From Lepraria neglecta (Eukaryota > Ascomycota > Lecanoromycetes > Lecanorales > Stereocaulaceae), in NCBI GenBank assembly GCA_033220425.1, contig CM065653.1, forward strand, positions 3,224,001 through 3,288,000: DNA of 64,000 nt, written 5' to 3'. Position 1 is the stretch's first letter. Every line of letters begins with the position of its first letter. The translations under genes were made by a program, and so were the position numbers. The notes beneath the pieces are model-generated. The model worked only from the letters and a program-made list of their open reading frames with translations, ran no database searches and was not told the DNA's origin. Positions 34,734 to 46,372 of the stretch are shown piece by piece.

Positions 34734-36980
34734 ATGCCGACGTCAGATGGGCTTACCGTCCGTATCAGTAACCTGCCACCAGAAGCTGACCCCAGAGGCA
34801 ACGATGTTCGACGGTTCTTTGATAGCCGAGTAGGTCCCAGTGGCACCATTATCCTCAGGAATGGAATCGGCCATATTGTCTCACACAAGCGAAACGAAGA
34901 ACAAAACAGACCACCGTCACTTTCATCAGCCATGATATCAAGAAGAAAGCTCTCGAAAGATGTGACAGGACTACTTACAGCGCAGAGCATGGGAACGGGT
35001 CGATCATCGTTAATGTCGAAGACGAGTTCATAGGCCTCATGACGCTCTATATGCCAGAGTCAGGAACGTCTAACCTAGAGTAAGTTTCTCCGATGTTGTT
35101 CTATATCAGATCAGGCTAACATCTGACCAGTATCGTGGCTTTGCATGGCTTGAGTGGCCACGCCTGGGGACTCTTTTGCCAGTACACATCATAGCCGTGA
35201 AGGCATCAAGGAGACTTGCTGGCTCCGCGACGAGCTGCCAAGCTTTCTCGAAGGTCAAGGCAAGGGTATTCGTCCGAGAGTGATGAATTTTGGTTACCAC
35301 GCCAATATATGGATCAACAACACTGCCGATGGCTTCGACACACCGGTTTCGGACCTCATCCACAGCCTGAAAGTTGTACGGGAGGTATGAGGTCTGCTTG
35401 CTTGCATCACGAACGGATGTCGTTCTAATAATGATTGGCGCTAGGACCCAGACCGGCCTTTAATTTTCATTGGACATAGTCTAGGTGGGATCGTAATCAA
35501 ACAGGTAGGGAAGATATCTCTTCAATACCCACAAAATCTTGACAGCTAGCAGGTGGTTGATGAAATGATCACCCCGAACAAGCAGACCAATCCAGATTAT
35601 GTGACTCCAATCAAAGCTTGCCTCTTCCGAGCTGTACCCCATCGGGGCACCGGCAACGCGAACGAGTTGGCTTTATTTCTCACAGCACTGAAGAAGGTCC
35701 TCCTGCCAGCATTGGGTCCGAATAAGAAATATGTGAAGGATCTTGAGCTGAAGAACAAGAAGCTTGCCGACATCACCGATCGTTTCATACAATTGCTCAA
35801 TGGAAACAAGATCCAAGTCATAAGCTGCTACGAGAATCGCGATTATGTGCCCGGAAAAGGCAAGGTAAGTGCAATGCACCCTGGTTCTGGAAGCATAGGT
35901 GGCTGATACAGCTCAGATCGTTAGCAAACAGTCCGCCACACTAGACTATGCTGGTCGAGAACAGCTACCTCGCCCCATCGATGGAAATCATAGCAATGTT
36001 GCAAGATTCGGCGGTACTAGCCAGCATCCATTTGTGGAGATTGCTAGCGAGCTTGCTGATATCGGTTGCGCGGCTTTTGAAGATCTAAGCAGGCGTTTTT
36101 CAACCCTTGGGATTGAAAACAGCCGGCTACTTGGTGCGGGCCATAGTACTAGCATACAGAACATACCCGGCTCATCCATCACCGTGGAGCCCCGACAACT
36201 TGGCGAGCCGGAATTCTTCAAGCTTACAAGATACATTACGGTTTTTCTCGTTGACGACTCCACTTCCATGGAAAACGTACCAGAATCCGGAATAAGCTTG
36301 TGGAGTGATGCTACCAAATGCTTAGCCGAGTGCGCGGCCCTAATACTTGGCGCTCGTGGCAGACTGAAGGTTCTCTTCTTCAAATCCCCCAAGTCAAAAG
36401 AAAACATATTAAAGGTTGCAGAGCTACGAGAGCTATGCCGGTTCATCCCGAGAGGCGACACGCCCACCTACCAGCGTCTGAAAAGGCACCTCGATGAGTT
36501 CATGGAAGACTTCACACCGCTCAATGCCAAGCAACGAGGCACCCATCCTGGATTAAATGTAATCATCTTCACGGATGGAGCCCCGGTAGAGCCCTTTGAA
36601 GAAATCGAGGAGGTGATTGTTGACAGAACCAAGGACCTCGATGGACTCAGAGCCGGCAAATACAAAGTGGGTGTCCAATTTTGTATAGATCGGTAACGAC
36701 CAACTTCTTCGAACGCGTCGACAACGAAATCAAAGGCGAGCATGGGCTTAGATGAGATGTATGTCCCGAACCTACCATCTTTTCAATCCTTCTGCACCAA
36801 AGCTCCGATCACTGATTTTGAACCTTGTAGATCGTCGATACCACCCGCTATGACCCCACCACCGCAGACATAAGCGTCTACAAGAAGATTGTCTTTGGTG
36901 CCTTCGATAAAGCCCGAGATGGCAAGGGATCTGCAAACGTCCAAGGTTCGAGCAATGACACCCAAGCACCCTATCCTTCA
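34734..36980 (+). pseudogene. RRM-like / alpha-beta hydrolase / vWA protein, decayed
   Basis: Pieces of one gene follow each other in order with working introns at 35080-35130, 35385-35444, 35505-35552 and 35865-35916. First an RRM-like segment (LTVRISNLPPEADPRGND, later TTVTFISHDIKKKALERC). Then an alpha/beta hydrolase of the kind found at the N terminus of fungal NLR-like proteins: IVALHGLSGHAWG, CWLRDELPSF, nucleophile elbow PLIFIGHSLGGIVIKQ, VPHRGTGNANELA. Then a von Willebrand A domain: YITVFLVDDSTSMENV (MIDAS DxSxS), GLNVIIFTDGAP. The end (KVGVQF, ERVDNEIKGEHGL, DIVDTTRYDP) is broken by stops and offsets. Single-base offsets also occur near 34895 and at the GGGG of 35165-35168. At least four breaks in total. 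Confidence 0.7.
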
Positions 36981-37952
36981 AGGTTGGCTGTTGCTCAGGT
37001 ATTCTCAAATCAGGTGCAGTATCAATGTCCGAGTGCGCGAGTTGGAGGCCCGACCAGTAGGGGCAATACGCGATAAGGTTCTAGGCTCACAAACTCTCCT
37101 CGACGGTCGGGCGTTCATCGGGAGCAGGAGTACAGAAGTTACCAAGAATAAGTTGGATATTTTAGAGACATGCGTTGGGGAACACCTTTACTTCGTATCA
37201 GTTATCTTGATTGCTAAATCATAATGGCACGTTCGCTGCAGGGCTTTCAGTGTTACTATCAGGTTCTTTTACGTTTTCTGAACATCGTGGACCTCTAATG
37301 GTTGACCTTCGTCATGCACGTGGCTGCTTTGTGGGTTGCATGCCTTCATTCGAACCCCAAGAGTAAGCAAAGGTTCTTGGAATATGTGTTGAACTATTTT
37401 CATCATACATCGTAGTTGAGACCCTTGATCAATCGTCTTTCTTTACAATTCTTCAAAACAAACACCGACGATTTGAATGCCTGGGCAATTGTCCTCTCTG
37501 CTGCCTCAAAACGAGCTTGCTAATAATAGATGGAGAGTTCTTCGTCCCCGTTATATATTAAAAAACTCAGAAATTTTTGTCGAATTGGGTTGATCCAGCA
37601 ATCTGGCAGTCCCGCTGTGCAGCAATCATTTGATACTGGTTTTTATCCCATGTGTAATATTTACTATATGTGTGAGACTCGTTTTGGAAAATTGGCTCTT
37701 CCGGACAGTCCTGGTATGTTGAACAGTACAAGGGCATTGATATTTCATTCAGCTCTCAAGGTCTGTCTTTGTCCGGTATTGCTATTGTCAAATGGTAGCA
37801 GACAATGCTGATTGTTTAACACTAATGATGGGTCAATTACATAAGGACACTTGTCATTGGCACTCCAGAAGATAGGATCTCTCCGCAGTTCCAACAGACG
37901 ACAACAATTGAAACGCCCGTTCTAGCACCTTAGCCTTGAATATCCAAGTCAA
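36981..37952. other. intergenic, nothing recognised
   Basis: No coding motif, repeat or RNA structure seen between the hydrolase-vWA relic and the first SRR1-like relic. Confidence 0.45.
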
Positions 37953-38457
37953 CATGGACAAGCACGTTCGCTCAGGTACAACACCCAAACACCCACCAAC
38001 TTCACCATTGAGCTCTGTCGACCTGATGGCGTCGCTCTTCGAAAACGAAAAAAAACACACAACGTGCTAGCCCGATCAGATTGGCCCCAAGCATTGAACG
38101 ACGTCTTCGAGCGAAAGCTCCAACTATTTCCAAACAGCAAACTCCGTCTGCCTCGGCCTTGGAAACTTCCCCCACGCCCATGATAGACATGAGAATGGCC
38201 TGCACCAGTTCATTTTCCTGACGATGCTGTTGAAGATGCTCGGGAAACTACACTCCATACCGCCGCAAAAGGTTATCTTCCAAGATCCCGCATTCCGTAA
38301 CATGGGAAATCGCGTTCCTGCAGTCTCGGGACTATACCGTTCTCGAGCATCCTAATGCCTATGAACGAATTACCCCGAGCACACTGGTGTTCGCACCTTA
38401 CAGGATATTTGGGAAATGCTTCCCTGCGGTCTACATTGGGAACGAGCGCAACCAGTA
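37953..38457 (+). pseudogene. SRR1-like protein, copy 1, broken
   Basis: Frame pieces in order: MDKHVRSGTTPKHPP... LMASLFENEKKHT, WPQALNDVFERKLQLFPNSK, SVCLGLGNFPHAHD, PPQKVIFQDPAFRNM, WEIAFLQSRDYTVLEHPNAY and TPSTLVFAPYR...FPAVYIGNE then a stop. The blocks CLGLGNF, FQDP and STLVFAP are the signature of the SRR1 domain, named after an Arabidopsis clock/light-signalling protein and present in yeast Ber1; its biochemical function is unknown. The frame changes at least three times (one at the A run near 38047-38056) and the usual C-terminal part is missing, so it is not functional as it stands. Confidence 0.7.
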
Positions 38458-39279
38458 ATTGAGAATATGCATAAGTATATGATAGCTAATCGGAGGGGAC
38501 CGCTAAGCAGCGGGTGTTAATTGTAGGGTTTAGGGATAACACGGCTGTGGCGAGGATGTCTGTTACGGGGCGTCAGACATGGGTGCATGCGCTTGAGGTA
38601 AGGTGGTTGATGGTGAATTGGGGGAAGGGCGGTTTGGATGAGATGGGCGAGGGGGCCGGAGATGGTGGGATAATAGGTGAAGTGGTAGGCTCTGAAGTTG
38701 GTGTTAGGAAGTAGGAGCTTTAGTGAAATTCCAAGGAGACACAGACGGGCTCTACTAAGAATGGTAGAATTCTTGTACAAGGTACGGAAAATTCGCATAG
38801 ATTTCTGTATCTCTGAGGCACTTACTCCAGTCCCTAAACCACGGATCTCTAACTCACTGATATTAGCTAATTATACAACTGGGTGCCCACGTCCAGTGAA
38901 TTCCTCTTCTGTATATCGACACTGCCTGCCACGTTGTGATAAAAATATTTTTTCATAGATTTCAAGGTCACCGCCTTATAAAATACTCCTTCAAAATCAT
39001 GTCGAATAACTCAAAACAGTAGTTGTATTCATCGGAAAACATGTGTGGATCATTCGATATAGCTAAATCCAAACTTCGCCCACAAATATGTACCTACTTG
39101 CAGAACAAGCGCAATCCAGAACCTTAGCGACTAACCACGCTCGAAATACGATGTTCGTCTAAAACTATAAGTAATTCGTCAAGGGAAATTTGTTTCGTAT
39201 ATGAAATGTGAGGTGCTAAGGGCCCATGTCGATAAAATCTTCAAGTAGACATTGGGGGCGCTCTAGTCTGTCATCAGCT
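38458..39279. other. intergenic
   Basis: Space between the SRR1 relic and the convergent caspase-like gene B. No gene or repeat recognised. Confidence 0.45.
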
Positions 39280-41989
39280 CTAGAATCTGAATCGCTCCAC
39301 TCTGCCGTCATCATCTAAGTTATTGATTAAAGGGTCGTCATCTGTCATTCCGACTGAAGTCGTCATATCCTGCGCACTGCTATAGGCATTAGTGAAACCC
39401 GAAAGCGATTTTTCGTCTGTAAATAAACTTCGTGTCGAAAAGTTTGATGCCGTAGCAGTTTGTGAAGCTTGACTATAGAGACTTTGGCTATCATTGAACC
39501 TGGGAACCGGAGGCACTGATAGCTGTGCTGGGAAAAGAGCAGGCATCGGAGCGTTGCTATCTCTCTCGGAAGCAGCAGATCCATAGAGCTCTCCAATCCT
39601 TTCTTCATACGATTTGCACTTTAGAGAATTAACGTGGATTCCAGAGTCACTCTGCACACTAATTCACTTACTACTGCGTCTAATTTCAATCTATCCTCCA
39701 CACCTTCGGTTCTTCTCATCACCCTTCGTAGTAAGGAGCAAGTCTCTTCATACTCTTTCAGAGCTCCTTCATAGTTCAAATGATCAAGTGTGACAGCGTG
39801 ATAGGCCCTTCGCAGCGCTATTGTCATCACACCTTTCAACGATGGTGTTTTGGGCTCCTTGACTCGATAGACACGAGGGAAAGCGCGATCTTTCTGCTCC
39901 TGGTATTCGCCTTTGTCTTGAGATGTTTTGGGCTCCTTGACTTGATAGATACGATGAAAAGCGCGATCTTTCTGCTCCTGGTATTCGCCTTTGTCTTGAG
40001 GTTTTTGGACTCCTATGCTGAAAGGTTGTCGGAGCGGGCTAGACGTTACTTCTTGAGCGCGAATATCCCTTGGTGTGTTTCGCAGGGTCTTAGTATTGAA
40101 ATTAGAGCCTAGGATACTCGTTGATGTTGGATTTTTAGCAAGATTTCCTCGGGCAGTGTCAACATGATTTCTTTGACTTTGAGATTCTGAAAACTTTATC
40201 TGTGGTGAAGATGCCAACAAAGGTGGTGTATTATGGCGACCATGCTCTACCGTGGTGTCATCGTCCTGAGCCGCGGGGTGTTCGATATCTAGACGGACTA
40301 ACGTAGATTCCGCGGATTCTCTATCGTATCGGTCACAAGGCAGACCATGATTCTCACAATATTGACATCTCTGTTGTGTGCTAGTCGGCTCTAGACTTTG
40401 AGGAGTGCACTACAGAACATGATGCATTAGCAGTTACTCGGCCGACAAAAATGATTTACACGTTGAGCTTCTCACCGTCTTCGCGAGTTTTTGACACGCA
40501 ACACAGGCCGACCATTCCCGGTTTTCCTCTAGTGTTAGGCCATCGTTGGTCGCAAACGCCTCTATGACAGAAGGAGGCGACGTGGAGGTAGAAGCAGATT
40601 TGGCAGCTTGAGCTGTTGAAGACTCCGAGGGGTGGTTTTTGAGCAAGTCTTGTGACTTGATGAACCCAATGAAGCTCACGGCTGGATTGTTTAGAATCAA
40701 GTCCCATATGCTGACAGGTAGAGAAAGTAACATCAAAGTTGAGTTACTTTCATAGATTCCTTCCACACGGGCATACTTCGCGATTGCAGGTATATCTCGC
40801 AACCATTCAACCCACGTATCCAGCTGCAAACACTGGTCTTCCTCCAAGGCGACCGCAATGAGTACTCTGGGACAGCTTTGCTCAGAGCCGTTGCCTGGAC
40901 TACTGACAGACGATAGGATGGAGGTTGTGGCACTGCTGTCGGCACTGTCTTCCATTTCCACGTCCTGCGAAGAAGAGTCCGAGGAGGGTGAGTGAGCCAG
41001 CGAGGCGGATATCTCCGGTGATAGGAACGAAATGGACTCGATTGGACTGAGCACAATACTTCTGGGCTTTCCCTCGTTCGTAAGAATGGTGTGTACCGGT
41101 GTTTTCCGGCGCTCATGGAATACAGGTTCGCCATCTTTTGACTCAACAGAACTCGGCTTCCAATACTTCATTCTTGACAAGACCTTCATGTGAAGAATTG
41201 CGGCAGAAAGTGGGGAGCGTTTGCACCAGTATCGGAGCTCATCGATGAGGCTTCTAGTAAAAGAATGCTCGCAAACGCCTGGAGCACTAGTTTCAAATCC
41301 GCAAGCAGCTATTACCTCAGTAACTCCGCTGCCTGATTCCGCGCTTGCAGTCGCTGCAGCGCAGCAGTCGAGTAAGATCAAGACATCTGATGTTGCCTGT
41401 TCAAGCATATTCTGGATTCCAAGCCATTGCACTGTTGGCGAATCTTCCCATTCAGTGCTAATCATCCATCAGCTTGATCTTGGAGAAAAGCCACGTCGGT
41501 TTGTTCAATAGTGCAACAGAGCCAAAAACTTGACTGACCATGACCATGTGAGCTGACGATCATCGTTCAAGTGACCGTGGCCTCCATAATAAATCAATAA
41601 TAGATTTTCGTTACGTTCATAGTCATCCAAAAAGTCAGTCAGTCGCCTGACCAGCGAATTGTGAGACCGTTTGCTTGGAATTTTCCATACTTCGATATGG
41701 TAATGGTAGGTCTTTTGCCTCTTTTCAGCAAGCTCCCTCTGTGTCTGCTAAAGTCGGAAATACTTACCTGATCAAAGACAGAACGCAATTCATCAATCTC
41801 CTTCATAACTCCAAGCTTGTCGTCCTCCCAACTAAGTAGGAGCACATGGACCTCTTTGTAGCGAGACTTTCCCTTTGGGAAGGCGCCGGCTGCGGCATTG
41901 GTAAGAGACTCGCCGAAAGTGCGAAGATCTTTGATGTGGTAGCCAGTTTGAGAGATGTCATGGGTCCTATCGAATGGGGGCCTCATCAT
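39280..41989 (-). CDS. caspase-fold protein B with Cys-rich knuckle and MIT domain
   Basis: Five exons, complement of 41768-41989, 41539-41711, 40476-41457, 39672-40409 and 39280-39618, all in frame, give 817 residues. The caspase-like part has His119 (LLIYYGGHGHLNDDRQ) and Cys163/164 (LILLDCCAAATAS), then GVTEVIAACGFETSAP. The shared second domain follows (PRVLIAVALEEDQ, WVEWLRDIPAIAKYA, VSFIGFIKS). Splicing at 40410-40475 creates a Cys-rich knuckle (CVACQKLAKTC, then CQYCENHGLPC). After a linker with a 26-residue tandem repeat comes a MIT-type three-helix segment (ALRRAYHAVTLDHLNYEGAL, DRLKLDAVCKSYEERIGEL, about 640-720) and a Ser-rich tail. MIT domains bind ESCRT-III tails at membranes, so endosomal recruitment is a guess. 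The gene looks intact. Confidence 0.8.
39847..40002 (-). repeat. tandem duplication of 78 bp inside caspase-like gene B
   Basis: Units 39847-39924 and 39925-40002 differ at only a handful of positions and encode two copies of a 26-residue segment containing KGEYQEQKDRAF and VKEPKT. The frame is kept, as expected for a recent in-frame duplication in a disordered linker. Confidence 0.9.
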
Positions 41990-43325
41990 TGAAGTCTAGC
42001 TATAATGGTTGTCTTGCAGTCCGCTCGCAATAAGACTCGGTTACTTGTGGCTGGACAGTGCAGCAAATGGGTTGATGTATCGGACGCAAAGCGAACATCA
42101 CGAACAAAGTAACAAGCAATTAGCAGTGCTTTGTGAACCAGGAGCGGCAATCTTATTGCTTGTAGACCTAAGTTGTTCCAAGTATGTTTCAAGCTGGGAG
42201 CTCCCGGCGGGGCAGTGCTATGCGGGGCGCAAGTCTGCCTACGCTAATCCTCTATGTGTACTAGTGCTTTGCCTTGCTGACAACTCAGGCAGGCATTGGG
42301 CGCAGATCTTGGAGCTAAGCACACCATTAAGTCAGGTTATCGATTTAACAGATGGTGGCAAATTTAAAGCCACATTATCAGATGTGAGCTACAATACACC
42401 ACCTGGTACCCTACCCTCTGCGCGGAACATCAACAGAGCCAGTCAAGCAGATTAATCTGAGCGTTTGCTATTAGAGAACAAGCCACGATGTCATAGTAAC
42501 CCGATATCGCCATCATCGCCTCCACCGAAGATCTGGACGTCTGTTCCTGTATATAATTGTGGAACCGGTTGCTGATCCATTGCGGAGAACACAACATCTG
42601 GAAGCCTTCAAATTCCTCCTTCTCTCTTTCTATTGTCACGTGCTATGCGTGCATGGTACGATGGCTGGTATCACAACTCTGTTGAGTTCCGAATGGGATG
42701 TCGTTGCACGATAGCTAAACATGCCTTTAAGTTCCTCGTGGGGGTAAGCTCACACTCCTTCTCCCTCGTTTGACAATGTCTACAAGTTGAATCTCCACCA
42801 AGCGAATCTGGATGAGGACTGCCAAAAGGAAAGTTTGAACAAAATGAATGAGAGAAAGCGGTGTTGCTTGGTAGCACTGGTTGCAAATCTAATATTTACC
42901 ATGACCAGAGCTTGGCTCTCGGATTGCCTTCGAAATTGTTGCTGTCCATTATAGGTAGCATAGCGCAATAGCGATGTGTAAAAAACCCCGAACATGTGTT
43001 TCTGTCATCACGCGCTTGTTTAGTTTCACGGATCTGACGCATGTGCTACTTCAATGCTTGTGTGCCCAAACCTCTGAAACAAGAGTCATACAAAACGACA
43101 CGACTTTATCTACCATCTCACTCAGAGATCCAGTCTACATCATCACCGCCCTTACAATACCTCAAATCCCTCCATGCGCAAAACCTCACTCTGTGGAAGA
43201 AACGCTCATAGAACCACATCATAAACAGCAAAGTCCTCGTCGCGGGTTTATCATCCAACATGCCGAGGTCCAGACAATAAAGAGGGTCTTTGGGTGAGAT
43301 CAGAGAACATGTTCAGAAGAGATAG
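41990..43325. other. intergenic, nothing firmly recognised
   Basis: A plus-strand frame at 42009-42455 and one at 42974-43297 are long but show no family signature. The latter, reading into FIIQHAEVQTIKRVF, might supply a 5' exon to the SRR1-like gene, but no splice junction of matching phase was found. Confidence 0.4.
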
Positions 43326-44043
43326 AGCCAGCTGGACGAAGACTGGATTCCAGCTTTGGCCGAGACGTTTGAAGTGAAACTCCAGCTGCTCCACAACATC
43401 GAAATCGTGCGCTGCGTATGCTTCGGTCTCGGGAGCCTCTCAGAGGCAATATTCAGGTATATACCAAGAGACGACCCCATACAACAGCTGGAGGTTTTTG
43501 ACGATACTCTTGGAACTTCTGGGAAAACAACGTTCCGTTAAAGAAGTCTTTTTCCAAGAATCTGATTTCAACAACGGGGATCTGGCCCTCTGGCGGTCCT
43601 ATGGTTACACGGTCGTGAAGACTCCTTTTGCACTTATTAACTCGAACACGTTCGTCTTCGCACCCTGCCTTGATTACAATATAAATGCTCGGATATTCGA
43701 GAATGGTTCCCCAGCTTTATACATAGGCAACCTCTTCGAAGAAATGATTTCAAAGATGCGGTATGAGGAATTCTCTGGAAGGGATCGATCACATGAGCTA
43801 CTCGATGAGGTGATGGATCGCTGGATAGATGCTACGCTGGCCGAGCGGATGCCAATGTTAAAGGAAGGGGAAGCGGTGTGCTACTTCGAGATTAGGTGGC
43901 AGCGAGGGATAGGCAAGGAGAGTACTCTGTCTGAAGAGGACAGGCAGATGAATAGTAAGTCTATCAGAACTTCCCGATATGAGACATTGCTAAGGACTTT
44001 ACTGCGGCAGCGAAGTTGCCAGAGCGGATTCAAGACCGGGTGA
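43326..44043 (+). CDS. SRR1-like protein, copy 2, 5' end unresolved and one frame offset
   Basis: The frame after a possible acceptor (…GATAG at 43325) reads QLDEDWIPALAETFEVKLQL, VRCVCFGLGSLSEAIF, PRDDPIQQLEVF, then shifts by one base near 43497-43500 (T run) and continues LTILLELLGKQRSVKEVFFQ, GYTVVKTPFALINSNTFVFA, GSPALYIGNLFEEMISKM to a stop at 44043. CFGLGSL, FFQES and TFVFAP mark the SRR1 domain. Better kept than copy 1: one offset, full C terminus, but no start codon identified. It converges on caspase-like gene C, as copy 1 does on gene B. Function unknown; a sequencing error at the T run is possible. Confidence 0.65.
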
Positions 44044-46372
44044 GAGAAAGGCGAGAGGATTATGATGATTGGGGATAGGAGCTTCCTTAAACAATGCCTA
44101 TCAGTGTTGCGGGAACTCAAGAGACCTAACCCACATATCAGGCAAGCTTGGCGCTGGCCCTAGCTCCAAGTGTCTTGGTATGGACGCAGTCGACCTCAGA
44201 AAGCCTTACTCAGCAGATCCTTTTGAGTAATTTTTCTATTCAAACGACAGAGGATTTCATTTGCTCTTGTCATGGACACAAGGAAGCTGTTTCCCAATAT
44301 TTGACAGAAGGTGGGCGGGGTTCCTAGTTCGTCCGCACCATACGCGTGGCTCCATGATCGACAGTGATTTGTGATACTTGCTTCCAGACTTGCACTTTTG
44401 GCAGCATGATGGAGAGCATGTGAAAGTCTGGCTATTCATTGATGATCTTATCATTCATATTACCACTAAGGACAATGTTAAATGGCACGTATCTCCCCAA
44501 GTGTCTAGAAGTTCTCGTGTCATATGGCCGGCGAATCATCCGCAAGTTTGTCCCAGCAGGTGTCATGATTGGTGTCTATTTCAAAAACATGGAGGCTAGT
44601 CTCCATTGACGGTCAAGCATCTAAATGAGGATGCAGGAGTGAGTGGTTAGCGCAAGGATCGCAATTGTGTGATAGTTTCAGCTGCTTTCAAGGACTAATG
44701 AATTCGAAACGCACGCACGTAATCATTCTTCCCGACTAACATCTCTGAAAGCGACAGCAACGTGTCCTGAATGCTCCTACAGTGTCCGTATTATTCAAGT
44801 ATATAGTCACATGCTTTGCGGACAATCAAATGCAAGTTTAATAAAATTGGGAGACTGAAGATGTATTCTTCTAGTGCCAGGCTTATCGATAAGGTATATA
44901 CCCACTCTCAAAGACCTAAGTAAATGTAAGTGCTGGTGTTGGGAATGTCTCGGACAGGCATCATGGGTTCGTATCACCACTTGGCCTCTCCGTCAGGCCC
45001 GACTCAGCAATTTCAGCAATGCAAGTAGCTCTTCAATGACTCGGGTATAGAATACATCATACGGCCGAGACAGCTCGAAATGCCGGATCAACTGTCCACT
45101 GCCTAGAGGTACTCAAGGCCAAATACCTGGGCTAAAAGGAACCCTGCGCGAAGGTAGAATTTAAAAAGCTACTGAGAAATTACAGTTTAAGTTTTAAGCC
45201 CAATAAACTATTTCCATTTCCTGACCTTTTGCTGATGTGAATAGGCAATTACCGATATTTCATGTATTATGTTTTTCGACGAACTTCTTGTCGCCTATCC
45301 CGAAGCCAAGGTTGTTTTGACAACGTGATGTAAAAACCAGGACAGTGTCCATGAAAAAGACGTTCTTTGAGCTTTTCAGCTGGACATCTTTCTATTGTAT
45401 CGGTCCGTTAGAGCCGGTACTCTCTTTCTTTGTCATTTCCATTAGTTTGATTGCAAAAGGATGGATTATCAAGGACACTTGGCCCTTCCTGGGGGCTATG
45501 GACCTTATTGTGAGCGTTCGGACGGATGGCGACTTCCAACAACCATCGTAAGGTTCAGCAAAGCTATCGAGAGCACTATGCCCATGTTCGATTGGTGGTG
45601 CCCTCTAACAAAATATTCGGTTATGGGCGGCTTTGCGGATTTCTGAGCAAGCTTGTTCCCGAGTGAGAGCAATACCCTCACACTAATCAACCGGAGAACA
45701 TCACCAAAATGCAGAAAACTACCTTGTGAGCTTTTATCAGCAAATGCAACACTTGAAGCTGGAGGCAAAGTCGGGGCACTTACGGTCGTCGCTCTCGCTG
45801 CGTGATGTTATCAGGACAAGACACTAAACAGTCCATAAGACTGGCCCATGACCAACACCAAGTAGCAAAAGTTTGTGTTCGGCCTCTGGAGCTTTCAATG
45901 TTTCAGAATGATTCTTAAAGATTAGGGATTGTTCGGTTTTAAATCTGGTAAGACCTTCTAAGTGTCAACCCAAATCCTCAAATCCCTTGATATGCACTGC
46001 AGGGTACTATGATACGCAAAGATCATATCGCTGGTGGCCCCCTTGGATTCGATACATTAGATCGTATTTGAATTGCCATATCGGTCATGGTCTTATGTGA
46101 GCAGATGTAAAGTACCAATGATGCGGATTGGGCGGCGGTTGGTAGCGCTTTTTGTTGCAACCAATGGACCACCAAGCTTCTCTTAACACCGGCTCACAAA
46201 CATAGATAGGCTCAACTCCAATGTATGATCAACACTGACTTCGAAGTCATGTCCTTGCTTGAGATTCCATCGAGGTCTTGCCTAATCCCTGCCCTAGTCC
46301 AATTATATCCGTCTATATCGTTGCCTACCCAGATTTGAAATTGCCATTCCATGCAAAATGCCACTTCTACAT
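44044..46372. other. intergenic, 2.3 kb, nothing recognised
   Basis: The longest empty stretch of the window. Short frames (for example 45345-45551 with two hydrophobic segments) lack support. No terminal repeats, tandem arrays or RNA genes were seen. Confidence 0.45.

Noticed and set aside
42009-42455. 148-residue plus-strand frame between caspase B and SRR1 copy 2
   Set aside because: No recognisable family, no splice context; not called as a gene.
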